A stretch of 64,000 bases of DNA, taken from assembly GCA_028291265.1 (NCBI GenBank), contig JAQGIK010000021.1, positions 1-64,000 on the forward strand, given 5' to 3'. A program made the translations under genes and the position numbers. This DNA is from Caulobacter sp. (GTDB lineage: Bacteria; Pseudomonadota; Alphaproteobacteria; Caulobacterales; Caulobacteraceae). Under the pieces are notes generated by a model. The model worked only from the letters and a program-made list of their open reading frames with translations. It was not told the DNA's origin and searched no databases. Positions 20,289 through 30,034 of this stretch are shown piece by piece; position 1 is the first letter of the stretch, and every line of letters starts with the position of its first letter.

Positions 20289-20672
20289 ATGGGCATCTTC
20301 AGCAACATCCTCGGCAAAATCTTCGGCCACAAGACCAAGACGGCCCCATCTGCGGCCCCCACGCCACAGGCCCAGCCGACGCCGGCGCCTCAGGCCCAGG
20401 CGCCGGCGCCGCGGACGGTCGATATCGAGGCGGTGCTGGAGGACATGGCGCAGGACAATGCGCAGAAGCTCAACTGGCGGACCTCGATCGTCGACCTGAT
20501 GAAGCTGGTCGGGATGGAGAGCAGCCTGCAGGAGCGCAAGGAACTGGCCGACGAACTCGGCTACAGCGGCGACAAGACCGACAGCGCGGCGATGAACATC
20601 TGGCTGCACAAGGCGGTGCTCAGGAAGCTGGCCGAGAACGGCGGCAAGGTCCCGGCGAGCTTGATGGACTAG
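20289..20672 (+). CDS. DUF3597 family protein
   Basis: 127 residues. A short hydrophobic N-terminus (MGIFSNILGKIFGHKTK) and a Pro/Ala-rich linker (18-41) lead into the compact helical DUF3597 domain (VDIEAVLEDMAQDNAQKLNW, then SIVDLMKLVGMESSLQERKE). The C-terminal half contains the family pattern ELGYSGDKTDSAAMNIWLHK. Function is unknown; the linker and N-terminus suggest membrane association. A 14-bp palindrome lies upstream. Confidence 0.9.
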   Translation: MGIFSNILGKIFGHKTKTAPSAAPTPQAQPTPAPQAQAPAPRTVDIEAVLEDMAQDNAQKLNWRTSIVDLMKLVGMESSLQERKELADELGYSGDKTDSAAMNIWLHKAVLRKLAENGGKVPASLMD

Positions 20673-20709
20673 GCTTGCGGCGAGGTCGTGCGGGCATCAC
20701 TATCGCGCC

Positions 20710-21018
20710 ATGGTGATGCCTCGCGACCCCCTGACCAGCCCGGCCCGCACGCGCAATGATCGTCGTCTGCGCAACCGCTTCGTGCTGGCCTTTCTGGTGG
20801 TCATCGCGGCGGGCTTTGCCTGGACATTCCTGACCGGTCTGCTGCCGGCGCCCGTGCAGGAGTACGGTGTCGGAATCTTGGCGCTGCTTGTTCTCGCGCC
20901 GGCCTACGCCTTCTACTACTGGAAGCGGGCGGACTGGCAGAACCGGGCCACGACCTCGAAGGACGATGCCCACAGCCGAAAAGAACGGGCGAAGATTCTC
21001 GGCGGCGACGATCAGTAG
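20710..21018 (+). CDS. small two-helix membrane protein
   Basis: 102 residues. A basic N-terminus (PARTRNDRRLRNR) precedes two transmembrane helices (FVLAFLVVIAAGFAWTFLTG and GILALLVLAPAYAFYYW), and the tail is charged. It is oriented toward truA and overlaps that gene's 3' end by 7 bp. No domain recognised. GTG/ATG alternatives at codons 2-3 make the exact start uncertain. Confidence 0.7.
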   Translation: MVMPRDPLTSPARTRNDRRLRNRFVLAFLVVIAAGFAWTFLTGLLPAPVQEYGVGILALLVLAPAYAFYYWKRADWQNRATTSKDDAHSRKERAKILGGDDQ

Positions 21019-21749
21019 CCGACCCCGGTCAGGTAGAGGCCGTCGGCCGGGGCGACGGGGCCGCAGGCCGTGCGGTCCTTCGCTTCCAGCGCCTTGGCCA
21101 CATCCCCGGCGCTCCAGCGGCCGACGCCGACCTCCAGCAGGGCGCCGGTCATCGACCTCACCTGGCGGTGCAGGAAGCTGCGGGCGGCGAAGTCGAGCAG
21201 GACGTAGTCGCCTTCGCGGCGGACGGCGGCGAGGTCGAGGGTCTTCAGCGGCGATTTGGCCTGGCACTGCATGTCGCGGAAGGTGGTGAAGTCGTGGTGG
21301 CCGACGAGCGCTTGCGCGGCGGCGTGCATGGCCGCCGCGTCGACGGGTTTCTTCACATGCCAGACGCGGCCCTGGTCGAGGGCGGGGCGGGCCTCGCGGT
21401 TGAGGATGCGGTAGAGGTAGCGGCGCTCGGTGGCGCTGAAGCGGGCGTGCCAGTCGCCGGTGGCGACCTCGGCGCCCAGGACGGCGATCGGCTCGGGGAC
21501 CAGGTGGGCGTTGATCGCCTGCAGCACGGTCCGGGCCGGCCAGTCCTTTTCCAGGTCGATGTGGACGACCTGGCCGGTGGCGTGGACGCCGGTGTCGGTG
21601 CGGCCGGCCGCCGCCAGGCGGATGTCCTCACCGCAGAAGGCTTTGACGGCGCGCTCGATGGAGGTCTGCACCGACGGCAGGTCGGCCTGGGCCTGGAAGC
21701 CGCGATAGGGGCGGCCATCGTACTCGACGGTGAGGCGGTAGCGGGGCAT
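21012..21749 (-). CDS. truA: tRNA pseudouridine(38-40) synthase
   Basis: 245 residues from ATG 21749. It modifies U38-40 in the tRNA anticodon arm. N-terminal [19 protein letters not shown], catalytic Asp in AAAGRTDTGVHATGQV, and C-terminal FAARSFLHRQVRSMTGALLE are all present. The start overlaps the fmt stop (TGATG, 1 bp), giving an fmt-truA unit. Confidence 0.96.
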   Translation of the reverse strand: MPRYRLTVEYDGRPYRGFQAQADLPSVQTSIERAVKAFCGEDIRLAAAGRTDTGVHATGQVVHIDLEKDWPARTVLQAINAHLVPEPIAVLGAEVATGDWHARFSATERRYLYRILNREARPALDQGRVWHVKKPVDAAAMHAAAQALVGHHDFTTFRDMQCQAKSPLKTLDLAAVRREGDYVLLDFAARSFLHRQVRSMTGALLEVGVGRWSAGDVAKALEAKDRTACGPVAPADGLYLTGVGY

Positions 21750-22675
21750 CAGGCCAGCACCGTCCCGGCCGCGACCGGGAAGCCGCGCAGGAAGACGTCG
21801 GCGGGCTGGCGGCCCTTGCCCTCGCGCTGGAGTTCGAGGAGACGGACGGCGCCGTCGCCGCAGGCGATCAGCAGGCTGTCGTCGAGGGCTGTGCCAGGCG
21901 GGCCGGCGGCGTCCTCGACGTGGGACATCAGGGCCTTCACCCGGGTCGGGCCGCGCGACGAGGGGGCCTCGAACCAGGCGCCGGGGAAGGGCGACAGGCC
22001 GCGGATCTGGCGGTCGATCTCCTCGGCCGATTTGCTCCAGTCGAGGTGGGCTTCGGCCGGCGTGATCTTGCGGGCGTAGGTTACGCCGTCTTCGGCTTGC
22101 GGGGTTTCGACGGCCGTGCCGGCTTCGATGGCCGGCAGGGTGTCGATGAGCAGGCGGGCGCCGAGGTCGGCGAGGCGGTCGTGGATCGTGCCGGCCGTGT
22201 CGTAGCGGCCGATGCGGGTGGTGGCGGTGGCGATCACGGCGCCCTCGTCGAGGCCCTCGCTCATCCGCATGACCTGGACGCCGGTCAGCTCGTCGCCGGC
22301 CATGACGGCGCGCTGGATGGGGGCGGCGCCGCGCCAGCGGGGCAGGATCGAGCCGTGCAGGTTGAAGCAGCCGAGGCGGGGAGCGCCCAGGATGCCGGGC
22401 TTGAGGATCTGGCCGAAGGCGACGACGACGGCGGCGTCGAGGTCCAGGGCCTGGAAGGCGGCGATCTCGTCTTCGGTCTTCATGGATTTGGGGGTGCGGA
22501 CGGTCAGGCCGTGGTCGAGGGCGAACTGGTGGACCGGCGAGGGCCTGAGGTCCTGGCCGCGGCCGCGCGGGGCCGGCGGCTGGCTGTAGACGCAGGCGAC
22601 GTCGTGGCCGGCCTCGAGGAGGGCGGCCAGGCTGACGACGGCGAAGTCGGGGGTGCCGAGGAAGGCGAGACGCAT
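21749..22675 (-). CDS. fmt: methionyl-tRNA formyltransferase
   Basis: 308 residues. It formylates initiator Met-tRNA using 10-formyl-THF. [16 protein letters not shown] opens the Rossmann domain; the catalytic [17 protein letters not shown] contains N, H and the SILP loop. The C-terminal OB-like domain carries [17 protein letters not shown]. The usual partner def lies 4 kb upstream on the same strand, with unrelated genes between. Confidence 0.97.
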   Translation of the reverse strand: MRLAFLGTPDFAVVSLAALLEAGHDVACVYSQPPAPRGRGQDLRPSPVHQFALDHGLTVRTPKSMKTEDEIAAFQALDLDAAVVVAFGQILKPGILGAPRLGCFNLHGSILPRWRGAAPIQRAVMAGDELTGVQVMRMSEGLDEGAVIATATTRIGRYDTAGTIHDRLADLGARLLIDTLPAIEAGTAVETPQAEDGVTYARKITPAEAHLDWSKSAEEIDRQIRGLSPFPGAWFEAPSSRGPTRVKALMSHVEDAAGPPGTALDDSLLIACGDGAVRLLELQREGKGRQPADVFLRGFPVAAGTVLA

Positions 22676-22783
22676 GGCCGGGGCATGTAGCGGTTTGGCG
22701 CGGCTGTAGGAAGGGAACCGTCACGGACGGAACCCGGGCGATCACGGTTCGTTGATGGGGTGGAACACTTACGGAGACGTCCC

Positions 22784-23086
22784 ATGCGCTCGCTCATTCT
22801 CGCCGCCGCCGCGATTTCGGCCCTGTCGCTGGGCGCCTGCTCGCCGGGCGACCGCGCCGAGGTCAAGGAAGGCGCCGCCGCCGCCGGGACCGAGGTCAAG
22901 GAAGCGGCCCACGACATCGCCAACGATCCGGACGTCAAGGAAGCCGGCGCGGCGATCAAGGAAGCCGGGGCCGAGGCGGCCGACGCCGTGAAGGATACGG
23001 CGGCCAACGCGCAGGAAGACCTGGCGGCGTCGTCAAACAAGGACAAGGCCGAGGCGGCGAAGGACAAGGCGGACGGGAAGCAGTAG
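22784..23086 (+). CDS. small lipoprotein with repeated helical segment
   Basis: 100 residues from ATG 22784 with GGAG at -10. The lipoprotein signal MRSLILAAAAISALSLGAC has lipobox LGAC (Cys19). The mature part is Ala/Lys/Glu/Asp-rich with recurring 'VKEAxxDIAxDPDVKEAG'-like units, predicted to be one long helix. Composition resembles LEA-like or YtxH-type stress proteins (inference). It is divergent from fmt. Confidence 0.8.
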   Translation: MRSLILAAAAISALSLGACSPGDRAEVKEGAAAAGTEVKEAAHDIANDPDVKEAGAAIKEAGAEAADAVKDTAANAQEDLAASSNKDKAEAAKDKADGKQ

Positions 23087-23109
23087 GGGCGAAGATCGGG
23101 CGCGGACGT

Positions 23110-23309
23110 CCCTCCCCGAATTGGGGAGGGCAGGCCCCCCGGGTCCGGCCAAAGGCCGGCCCGAGGACAGGCTACGGCCGGGTGGGGAAGTGGGTCACCA
23201 CTACCCGCCGGTTAGGCTCCTCAGCGCTTGGTCTCGAAAGTCAGCGACCGACTTCCCCACCCGACGCGCGTAACCGCGCGTCTGCCCTCCCCCAAGTCGG
23301 GGAGGGAGA
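23110..23309. repeat. paired inverted repeat, family C
   Basis: Left arm ctccccgaattggggaggg (23112 onward) and right arm ctgccctcccccaagtcggg to 23309, with inner 'gtggggaag' / 'cttccccac' and hairpins (ggccaaaggcc; cgcgcgtaaccgcgcg). It fills the gap between the lipoprotein and msrQ genes, which are convergent. Confidence 0.8.
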
Positions 23310-23911
23310 TCAGCGCCCTGCCCTCTTTCGAAGCGCTTCGACGAGCCGGTACCCCAGCAGCAGCACCAGCACCCCCGCATAGATAAGCGGTGGGCGGTGG
23401 TCGGCCTTCACCAGCATGTAGTAGTGCAGCACCCCGAGCGGGGCGATGACGTAGATCAGGCGGTGGAGGCGTTTCCAGCGGACGGGCCCGAGGGCGCGGA
23501 TGGCGGCGTTGGTGCTGGTCACCGCCAGCGGGATCAGCAGGACGAAGGCGGTCATGCCGATGGTGATGAAGGGGCGTTTGTAGATGTCCTTGAGCACCGC
23601 CGCCCAGTCGAAGAACTGGTCGACGCCGACGTAGGTACACCAGTGCAGCAGCACATAGGCGAAGGCGAACAGGCCGACCGTGCGGCGGAAGCGGATCAGG
23701 CGCGGCTGGCGCAGCAGGCGCGCGGCCGGGGTGATGGCCAGGCTGACCAGCACGAAGCGCAGGCCCCAGACGCCGAGCTGGCGGATCAGGGCCTCGATGG
23801 GGTTGGCGCCGAGGTCATCGCCGAGCAGGCGCCAGACCAGCCAGGGGATCGGGGCGAAACAGGCCAGCCAGACCGCCGTGTAGACGAGGCGGTCCTTCGT
23901 TTTTGGACTCA

Positions 23912-23912
<1 letters not shown>
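23310..23912 (-). CDS. msrQ: heme-binding membrane subunit of methionine sulfoxide reductase
   Basis: 200 residues, about six transmembrane helices (VYTAVWLACFAPIPWLVWRL onward). Ferric-reductase-like histidines occur at FAYVLLHWCTYVG, WKRLHRLIYVIAPLG and VLHYYMLVKADH. It passes electrons to MsrP for repair of periplasmic Met-SO. ATG 23912 overlaps the msrP stop by 1 bp. Confidence 0.95.
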
Positions 23913-24841
<929 letters not shown>

Positions 24842-24920
24842 GCGGACTCTCCGGCGTTAGCCCCTGTGTGAATGTGGAGCCGATCACGGGCGAGTCAATT
24901 GAACGGGACGGATGCGTGTT

Positions 24921-25103
24921 CGCTCTCCGCCCCCGAGAGGGGGCGGAGGACGGTTCGGAGCGTGAGCGACGGACCAGGAGGCGGGGCTGCGTCGGCGGTT
25001 GGTGACTAGCCTTCCACCACCGGCGGAGCCCCCTCGGTTTGGCTCGCTTGCAGCGCTCGCCAAAGGACGGTTCCCCCGCCAAGCGGGGGAGAGCGAACCG
25101 CCG
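24921..25103. repeat. paired inverted repeat, family D
   Basis: Left arm near 24921-24945 (cgctctccgcccccgagag) and right arm ending 25103 (cccgccaagcgggggagagc). Internal complementary blocks include ggacggttcggagcg and cgctcgccaaaggacggttc. It lies between msrP (diverging away) and the GST gene. The arms hold their own stems (cccccgagaggggg; cccccgccaagcggggg). Confidence 0.75.
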
Positions 25104-25112
25104 GCGGTCGCC

Positions 25113-25721
25113 TCAGGCCTTCATCGCGGCCACGGCCCGCTGGTAGGCCGGGCGCGCCGCGAGGCCCGCGTGGTAGGCGGCCAGGCGCTCATTGAGGACG
25201 CCGCCGAGGGCGCCGCGCCAGATGCCGAGCGCGGTGGCGAAGGCCATGTCGGCGAGGGTGAGGCGGCCGGCGACGAGGTAGTCGCCGTCGCCCAGCTGCG
25301 CCTCGATGAAGCCGATCGAGCCGCCGAGCACCTGCTCCAGGACGCCGACCGACCAATTGCGCTTGTGCTCGTCGGGGGCGCCGAACTTCGCCGCCATCAG
25401 CGGGTTCATCGACATGCCGACGGCGGTTTCGCTCATCACGGTCAGCTGCAGCACTTTGGCCAGATCCGGGTCCTCCGCCGCCGGCAGCAGCGGGGTCGGG
25501 CCGTAGCGCTGGGCGAGATAGAGCAGCATGGCGATGCTCTCGTTGATGGCGACGCCGTCCCCTTCCAGGAAGGGCACGTTGCCGAGCGGGTTGAGGGCCC
25601 GGTAGGCGTCGCTGGGCGGGAAGGTCACGGGCGAGAAGCGGTAGGGGACGCCCAGCTCCTCGCAGAGCCACATGACCCGTAGACCCCGGGCCCCGCCCGG
25701 GAAGTTGTGGATGGTGAGCAT
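25113..25721 (-). CDS. glutathione S-transferase family protein
   Basis: 202 residues. The N-terminal thioredoxin-like domain has the segment GGARGLRVMWLCEELGVPYR, NPLGNVPFLEGDG (cis-Pro) and INESIAMLLYL (glutathione gamma-Glu contact). The C-terminal helical domain has YLVAGRLTLADMAFATAL. It is 13 nt downstream of the SRPBCC gene and is probably the third gene of the ArsR operon. Substrate unknown. Confidence 0.92.
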   Translation of the reverse strand: MLTIHNFPGGARGLRVMWLCEELGVPYRFSPVTFPPSDAYRALNPLGNVPFLEGDGVAINESIAMLLYLAQRYGPTPLLPAAEDPDLAKVLQLTVMSETAVGMSMNPLMAAKFGAPDEHKRNWSVGVLEQVLGGSIGFIEAQLGDGDYLVAGRLTLADMAFATALGIWRGALGGVLNERLAAYHAGLAARPAYQRAVAAMKA

Positions 25722-25734
25722 CGTCCCCTCCCCC

Positions 25735-26235
25735 CTAAGCCGCGACGTCGGCCAGCAGGCCTTCGAGGCGCTGGTAGCCGGCTTCCATGCCGTCGGCCAT
25801 GCCGCTGGCGGCGGCGGCGTCGCGGATTTCCTGGCTGGCGTAGAGGATGGTGGTGACGATGGTGGTGACGCCGGCGGCGGTCTCGTTGAAGTCGGAGCTG
25901 ACCAGGCTCTCGCCGCCCATCATGTCGGGCTCGAAGGCCTGGGTGGCGACCAGCTGGCCCGGGAAGTCGACCTCGCGGTGGACGCCGGCCAGGCCGAACT
26001 CCGTACCGTCGGCGTCCGAGCGCCAGAGATAGCGGTAGGCGCCGCCGACCCGGGCGTCGATCTCGCAGACCGGCATCGACCAACCGGGCGGGCCCAGCAT
26101 CCAGCGCGGGATCAGGGCCGGGTCGGTGTAGGCGCGCCAGACCAGCTCGCGCGGGGCGCGGACTGAGCGGGTGACGGTGATCTCGCGGTCGGAGGGGGTG
26201 GTGACCTGGGTGGTGAAGGGAGTCCTGGCGGTCAT
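25735..26235 (-). CDS. SRPBCC / AHSA1-domain protein
   Basis: 166 residues. The Bet v1-like START fold begins ITVTRSVRAPRELVWRAYTD; PALIPRWMLGPPGWSMP and YASQEIRDAAAASGMADGME follow the AHSA1 pattern. Such proteins bind small hydrophobic ligands and are very often encoded after an ArsR regulator, as here (14-nt gap). Cytosolic. Confidence 0.92.
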   Translation of the reverse strand: MTARTPFTTQVTTPSDREITVTRSVRAPRELVWRAYTDPALIPRWMLGPPGWSMPVCEIDARVGGAYRYLWRSDADGTEFGLAGVHREVDFPGQLVATQAFEPDMMGGESLVSSDFNETAAGVTTIVTTILYASQEIRDAAAASGMADGMEAGYQRLEGLLADVAA

Positions 26236-26249
26236 GGGGCGGGTTTCCT

Positions 26250-26600
26250 CTAGTTCTTGTCGCGGGTTGGAATGACGGCCTGCAGCTCTTCGAGCAGGGC
26301 GTCGAGGCGTTGGAAGTTGGCTTCCCAGAGGCGGCGGTAGTCCTCGAGCCAGCCGTTGGCCTCGGCGAGCGGCGCGGCCTCGATGCGGACCGGGCGACGC
26401 TGGGCGTCGCGGCCGCGGGTGACCAGGCCGGCCCGTTCGAGGACCTTGATGTGCTTCGAGATGGCCGGCTGGGACATGGCGAAGGGATGGGCCAGGTCGT
26501 TGACGCTGGCCTCGCCGGTGGCCAGCCGGGCCAGGATGGCGCGGCGGGTCGGGTCGGCGAGGGCCTGGAAGGTGGCGTCGAGGCGGGCGGCGGGGGTCAT
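26250..26600 (-). CDS. ArsR-family transcriptional repressor
   Basis: 116 residues from ATG 26600; upstream in-frame codons run through the operator and are rejected. HTH: LADPTRRAILARLATGEASV, then MSQPAISKHIKVLERAGLVT. No metal-binding Cys cluster, so this is the SRPBCC-linked, non-metal ArsR type. The 32-bp dyad at 26604-26635 lies immediately upstream, so autoregulation of ArsR-SRPBCC-GST is very likely. Confidence 0.92.
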   Translation of the reverse strand: MTPAARLDATFQALADPTRRAILARLATGEASVNDLAHPFAMSQPAISKHIKVLERAGLVTRGRDAQRRPVRIEAAPLAEANGWLEDYRRLWEANFQRLDALLEELQAVIPTRDKN

Positions 26601-26603
26601 TTG

Positions 26604-26635
26604 ATAACCATTTAGTTGTAGAACTGTTTGGTTAT
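26604..26635. promoter_or_regulatory. ArsR operator, 32-bp nested dyad
   Basis: ATAACCA-N3-AGTT-N4-AACT-N3-TGGTTAT, symmetric over 32 bp (outer half-sites 26604-26610 / 26629-26635, inner 26614-26617 / 26622-26625), directly before the arsR-type ATG. AT-rich, so it probably overlaps the promoter. Confidence 0.75.
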
Positions 26636-26664
26636 ATTCATGAGATGAGACGCGAGTCAACGGT

Positions 26665-26842
26665 GCCTTCTCCCGCTTGTCGGGAGAAGGTGGCGGCGAA
26701 GCCGACGGATGAGGGCAGAGCGGAAGGTGGAAGGTTGGCGACGGCGCTGAATGCGCCAGAACGAGGAGCCTCGGCCTGAGCCGGTGCTGCCCTCATCCGA
26801 CCCGCTTCGCGGGCCACCTTCTCCCGACAAGCGGGAGAAGGG
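26665..26842. repeat. paired intergenic repeat, family B copy
   Basis: Left arm 26665-26719 (cttctcccgcttgtcggg, ggtggcggcgaagccgac, gatgagggcag), conserved spacer containing ttggcgacggcgct and gcgccagaacgagg, right arm 26781-26842 (ccggtgctgccctcatccga to gcgggagaagg). The spacer motif recurs in the copy at 47762-47942. It lies between the ArsR operator and def. Confidence 0.88.
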
Positions 26843-26857
26843 CGCGCCTAAAGGCGC

Positions 26858-27379
26858 TTAGGCCGCGCGGGCGGCCTTCTTCACCTTGGTGATGGCGCGG
26901 TCGCGCTTCAGGCGGCTGAGGTGGTCGATGAAGAGCACGCCTTCGAGGTGGTCCATCTCGTGCTGGATGCAGACGGCGTAGAGGCCGTCGGCGGCTTCCT
27001 CGACGGCGGCGCCGTTGTAGTCGAGATAGCGGATGTGGACCTGGTCGGGGCGTTCGACGGTCTCGTAGATGTCGGGCACCGACAGGCAGCCTTCCTCGTA
27101 GGGGGCGAGGTTGTCGTTCTTCTCGAGGATCTCGGGATTGACGAAGAAGCGGGGGGCCGGGTCCTCGCCGTCGCGGGCCAGGTCCATGACGATGATGCGC
27201 AGCGGCTCGCCGAGCTGCACGGCGGCCAGGCCGATGCCGGGCGCGGCGTACATGGTCTCCAGCATGTCGTCCATCAGGGCGCGGGTCTCGTCGGTGACGG
27301 TCTCCACGGGTGCGGACTTCTTCTTCAGCACCGCCAGATCGGCGGCGTTGTCGACGGTGAGGATGCGACGGACGGCCAT
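26858..27379 (-). CDS. def: peptide deformylase
   Basis: 173 residues. It removes the formyl group from nascent proteins. All three metal motifs are present: GIGLAAVQ (I), EGCLSVP with Cys ligand (II) and QHEMDH with two His ligands and catalytic Glu (III). It works with Fmt, encoded 4 kb downstream on the same strand. rmuC precedes it by 56 nt. Confidence 0.97.
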   Translation of the reverse strand: MAVRRILTVDNAADLAVLKKKSAPVETVTDETRALMDDMLETMYAAPGIGLAAVQLGEPLRIIVMDLARDGEDPAPRFFVNPEILEKNDNLAPYEEGCLSVPDIYETVERPDQVHIRYLDYNGAAVEEAADGLYAVCIQHEMDHLEGVLFIDHLSRLKRDRAITKVKKAARAA

Positions 27380-27435
27380 CAGGCGCAGGTAAGGTCTCGG
27401 CCCCCTACCGTCAAGCTGGGCCTAAGGTCGCGGGG

Positions 27436-28704
27436 TCAATGCTTGTCGGCCGGCGCCGGCTCGGCCGCCAGCTTGGCGAGGGGGCGGACGCCGCCTTCGA
27501 TCGGCGCCAGCTCGGGGATTTCCTTGTCCTCGTGGTCGACTTTCAGGTCTTCGAAGCGGCGGGCCTGGGTGAGGACCTGGGTCTCGAGGCTGGCGACGAA
27601 CTGGTTGTAGCGGCCGGTGGCGGTCTCCAGCGCCTTGCCCATGGCGGCGACATGGCCGCCCATCACCGACAGGCGGGCATAGAGGTCGCGGCCGAGCCTG
27701 GCGATGTGGTCGGCGTTGGCCGCCTGCTCCTCGACCCGCCAGCCATAGGCGACGGCCTTGCAGAGGGCGAACAGGGTGGTCGGGGTGACGATCAGGACGC
27801 GCTTGTCCATAGCCTCGGTCATCAGGTCGGGCAGGCGGTCGAGGGCGGCGGCCAGGAAGCCGTCGCCGGGGACGAACATGGCCACGAAGTCGGGGGAGCG
27901 TTCGGCGGCGAACTGGTCCCAGTAGGCCTTGGCGGAGAGGCCCTGCATGTGGGTGCGGACGCTCTGGGCGTGGCGGACCATGGCGGCCTCGCGCAAGACG
28001 TCGTCGGTGGCTTCCTGGGCGTCCATGAAGGCGTTGAGCGAGCATTTGGCGTCGATGGCGAAGACCGCGCCGGCCGGCATGCGGACCTTGACGTCGGGGC
28101 GGCGGCGGCCCTCCTCGGTGTCGAGGCTGAACTGTTCGACGAAGTCGTACTGGTGGGCGAGGCCGGCGGCTTCGAGGACGTTGCGCAGGGTCTGTTCGCC
28201 CCAGCGGCCCTGGACGCCGGCCCCGCGGCGCAGGGCGGCCGACAGCTTGCGGGCCTCAGCCTGGGTGGCGACCGAAGCGTCCATCAGGGCGGCGATCTGG
28301 GATTTCAGGCCGCCCTGCTCCTCGGCGCGGGCTTTTTCGACGGCGGTGACCTGGGCTTCGAACTTGGCGAGGGTGTCGGCGACGGGCTTGAGCTGGGCGG
28401 CGATGCGCTCCTGGGCCATCAGTTCGCGGTTGCGGAAGGATTCTTCGGTGCGCTTGAGCAGTTCCTCGGCGACGGCGCCGGCCTGTTGCGTCGCCTGGGC
28501 TTTCAGCAGTTCGGCGGTGGCCCCGGACTGGTCCTCCAGCATGCGGGCGCGGGCGTCGGCGGTGGTGAACTGCTCGTGCAGGTCCCAGGCCTTGGCCTCG
28601 GCGGTGGTGGCGCGGCGGCGCTCCATCAGGGCCCAGGCGAGGGCGACGACCGCCAGCAGGGCGAAGGCGGCGGCGACGATGAGGGCAAGCGTGGCGGCGT
28701 TCAT
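27436..28704 (-). CDS. rmuC: DNA recombination protein RmuC family
   Basis: 422 residues. N-terminal membrane anchor (ALIVAAAFALLAVVALAWAL), long coiled coil (about 35-160), then the RmuC nuclease-like domain with RRGAGVQGRWGEQTLRNVLE and the PD-(D/E)XK-like VFAIDAKCSLNAF. RmuC limits inversion at short inverted repeats in E. coli, which is notable in a chromosome full of such repeats. Probably co-transcribed with def. Confidence 0.92.
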   Translation of the reverse strand: MNAATLALIVAAAFALLAVVALAWALMERRRATTAEAKAWDLHEQFTTADARARMLEDQSGATAELLKAQATQQAGAVAEELLKRTEESFRNRELMAQERIAAQLKPVADTLAKFEAQVTAVEKARAEEQGGLKSQIAALMDASVATQAEARKLSAALRRGAGVQGRWGEQTLRNVLEAAGLAHQYDFVEQFSLDTEEGRRRPDVKVRMPAGAVFAIDAKCSLNAFMDAQEATDDVLREAAMVRHAQSVRTHMQGLSAKAYWDQFAAERSPDFVAMFVPGDGFLAAALDRLPDLMTEAMDKRVLIVTPTTLFALCKAVAYGWRVEEQAANADHIARLGRDLYARLSVMGGHVAAMGKALETATGRYNQFVASLETQVLTQARRFEDLKVDHEDKEIPELAPIEGGVRPLAKLAAEPAPADKH

Positions 28705-28738
28705 GGTTGGTTCTTAGACCAGGCGGGAGAGTCGCGCC

Positions 28739-28896
28739 ATGGGGACCGGTTGCGCGCCAAAGCGCGCTACCGGTCCCCGGTTTGCGGAGGATGTTGGACC
28801 GGGCGCGATCCAGACGTCTGGACTGGGGATGGGTCAGCCGCTGGTGCTAACCGGGGACAGGTAGCCCGCCTGAGGGCGGGCAACCGGTCCCCACCG
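28739..28896. repeat. hairpin pair, family H
   Basis: Left hairpin 28741-28778: ggggaccggt / accggtcccc (10-bp perfect stem) around gcgcgccaaagcgcgc. Right half 28851-28894: ccggggacaggtagcccgcc ... gcgggcaaccggtcccc. The two halves share 'ggggacNggt' and together form a large inverted structure between recR and rmuC. Confidence 0.82.
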
Positions 28897-29499
28897 CTAG
28901 GCCGGCCGCCGCGCCCGCATCGCTTGCGCGATCGTGCCGTCGTCGAGCCAATCGAGGTCGCCGCCGACGGGGACGCCGCGGGCCAGCATGGTGACGGCGA
29001 CGTCGAGGTTGGAGAGCCGTTCGGCGATGTAGTGGGCGGTGGTCTGGCCGTCGACGGTGGCGGGCAGGGCGAGGATCACCTCGCGGATCTCGCCTTCGGT
29101 GACGCGGGCCGTCAGCTCGTTGATGCGCAGGTTGTCGGGGCCGACGCCGTCGAGGGCCGAGAGCAGGCCGCCGAGCACGTGGTAGCGGCCGCGGAAGGCC
29201 CCTGCCCGCTCCATGGCCCAGACGCTGCCGACTTCCTCGACCACGCAGATCAGGGTGCGGTCGCGCAGGCCGTCGGCGCAGAGGCTGCAGGGGTCGCAGG
29301 TGTCGAGGCTGCCGCAGACGGAGCAGGTCTTCACATTGGCCTGGGCGTCGGCGAGGGCGCTGGCCAGCGGGCCGAGCAGCTGGTCGCGGCGCTTGAGCAG
29401 AGTCAGGGCCGCGCGCCGGGCCGAACGGGGGCCGAGCCCCGGCAGCTTGGCCAGCAGGCTGATCAGACGTTCGATCTCGGGTCCGGCGACGGAGGCCAT
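28897..29499 (-). CDS. recR: recombination mediator RecR
   Basis: 200 residues, full length. N-terminal HhH ([20 protein letters not shown]), C4 zinc finger ([16 protein letters not shown]), Toprim domain beginning [20 protein letters not shown], and Walker-B-like tail. RecFOR pathway of gap repair. Part of the conserved dnaX-ybaB-recR block, here interrupted by an SDR gene and a repeat. Confidence 0.97.
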   Translation of the reverse strand: MASVAGPEIERLISLLAKLPGLGPRSARRAALTLLKRRDQLLGPLASALADAQANVKTCSVCGSLDTCDPCSLCADGLRDRTLICVVEEVGSVWAMERAGAFRGRYHVLGGLLSALDGVGPDNLRINELTARVTEGEIREVILALPATVDGQTTAHYIAERLSNLDVAVTMLARGVPVGGDLDWLDDGTIAQAMRARRPA

Positions 29500-29572
29500 T
29501 GGGGTGTCCGGTGGGCAGAGCGCCCAGTTGTGAACATAGGGGGTGATTCTCCGCTGTTCACCCCTCCTCCGC

Positions 29573-29707
29573 CGTCATCCTAGGGCTTGTCCCTAGGACC
29601 CACGCGTCCGCTTGCTCTAGCGGTGGGATGGAGGTGCGGCCGCGCCTCCATGGCAAGTGCTCGCGGCGGCTGAACCGTAGATCCTAGGCACAAGGCCTAG
29701 GATGACG
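29573..29707. repeat. paired inverted repeat, family G
   Basis: gtcatcctagggcttgtccc at 29574 and its near-inverse gcacaaggcctaggatgac ending 29706, each with its own stem (cctagggcttgtccctagg; cctaggcacaaggcctagg), around a ~75-bp spacer. Lies between recR and ybaB on the same strand. Confidence 0.82.
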
Positions 29708-29710
29708 GGG

Positions 29711-30034
29711 TTAGAACGGCATCCCCGGGATCTTCATCCCGGCCAGCGGGCCGGCGGCGGCCTGCATGAGCTCGGCGGTCTGGGCTTCCAGCTTGCGGCG
29801 GGCGTCGGCGTGGGCGGCGACCAGGAGGTCGGCGATGACCTCGCCTTCGCCGGGGGCCAGCAGGGATTCGTCCAGCTCGACGGCGGAGAGTTCGCCGGCG
29901 CCCCGGAGCGTCACCTTGACCATGCCGCCGCCGCTCGTGCCCTCGACGACGATGGCGGCGGCCTTTTCCTGGGCTTCGGCCAGCTTGGCCTGCATGGCCT
30001 GGGCCTGCTTCATCAGCCCCTGGAGGTCTTTCAT
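29711..30034 (-). CDS. ybaB: YbaB/EbfC nucleoid-associated protein
   Basis: 107 residues from ATG 30034 (MKDLQGLMKQAQAMQAKLAE). Family features: GTSGGGMVKVTLRGAGEL and the LLVAAHADARRKLEAQTAEL helix. It dimerises and binds DNA without strong specificity. Its start overlaps the SDR stop by 4 bp, so it is coupled to the inserted SDR gene. Confidence 0.95.
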   Translation of the reverse strand: MKDLQGLMKQAQAMQAKLAEAQEKAAAIVVEGTSGGGMVKVTLRGAGELSAVELDESLLAPGEGEVIADLLVAAHADARRKLEAQTAELMQAAAGPLAGMKIPGMPF

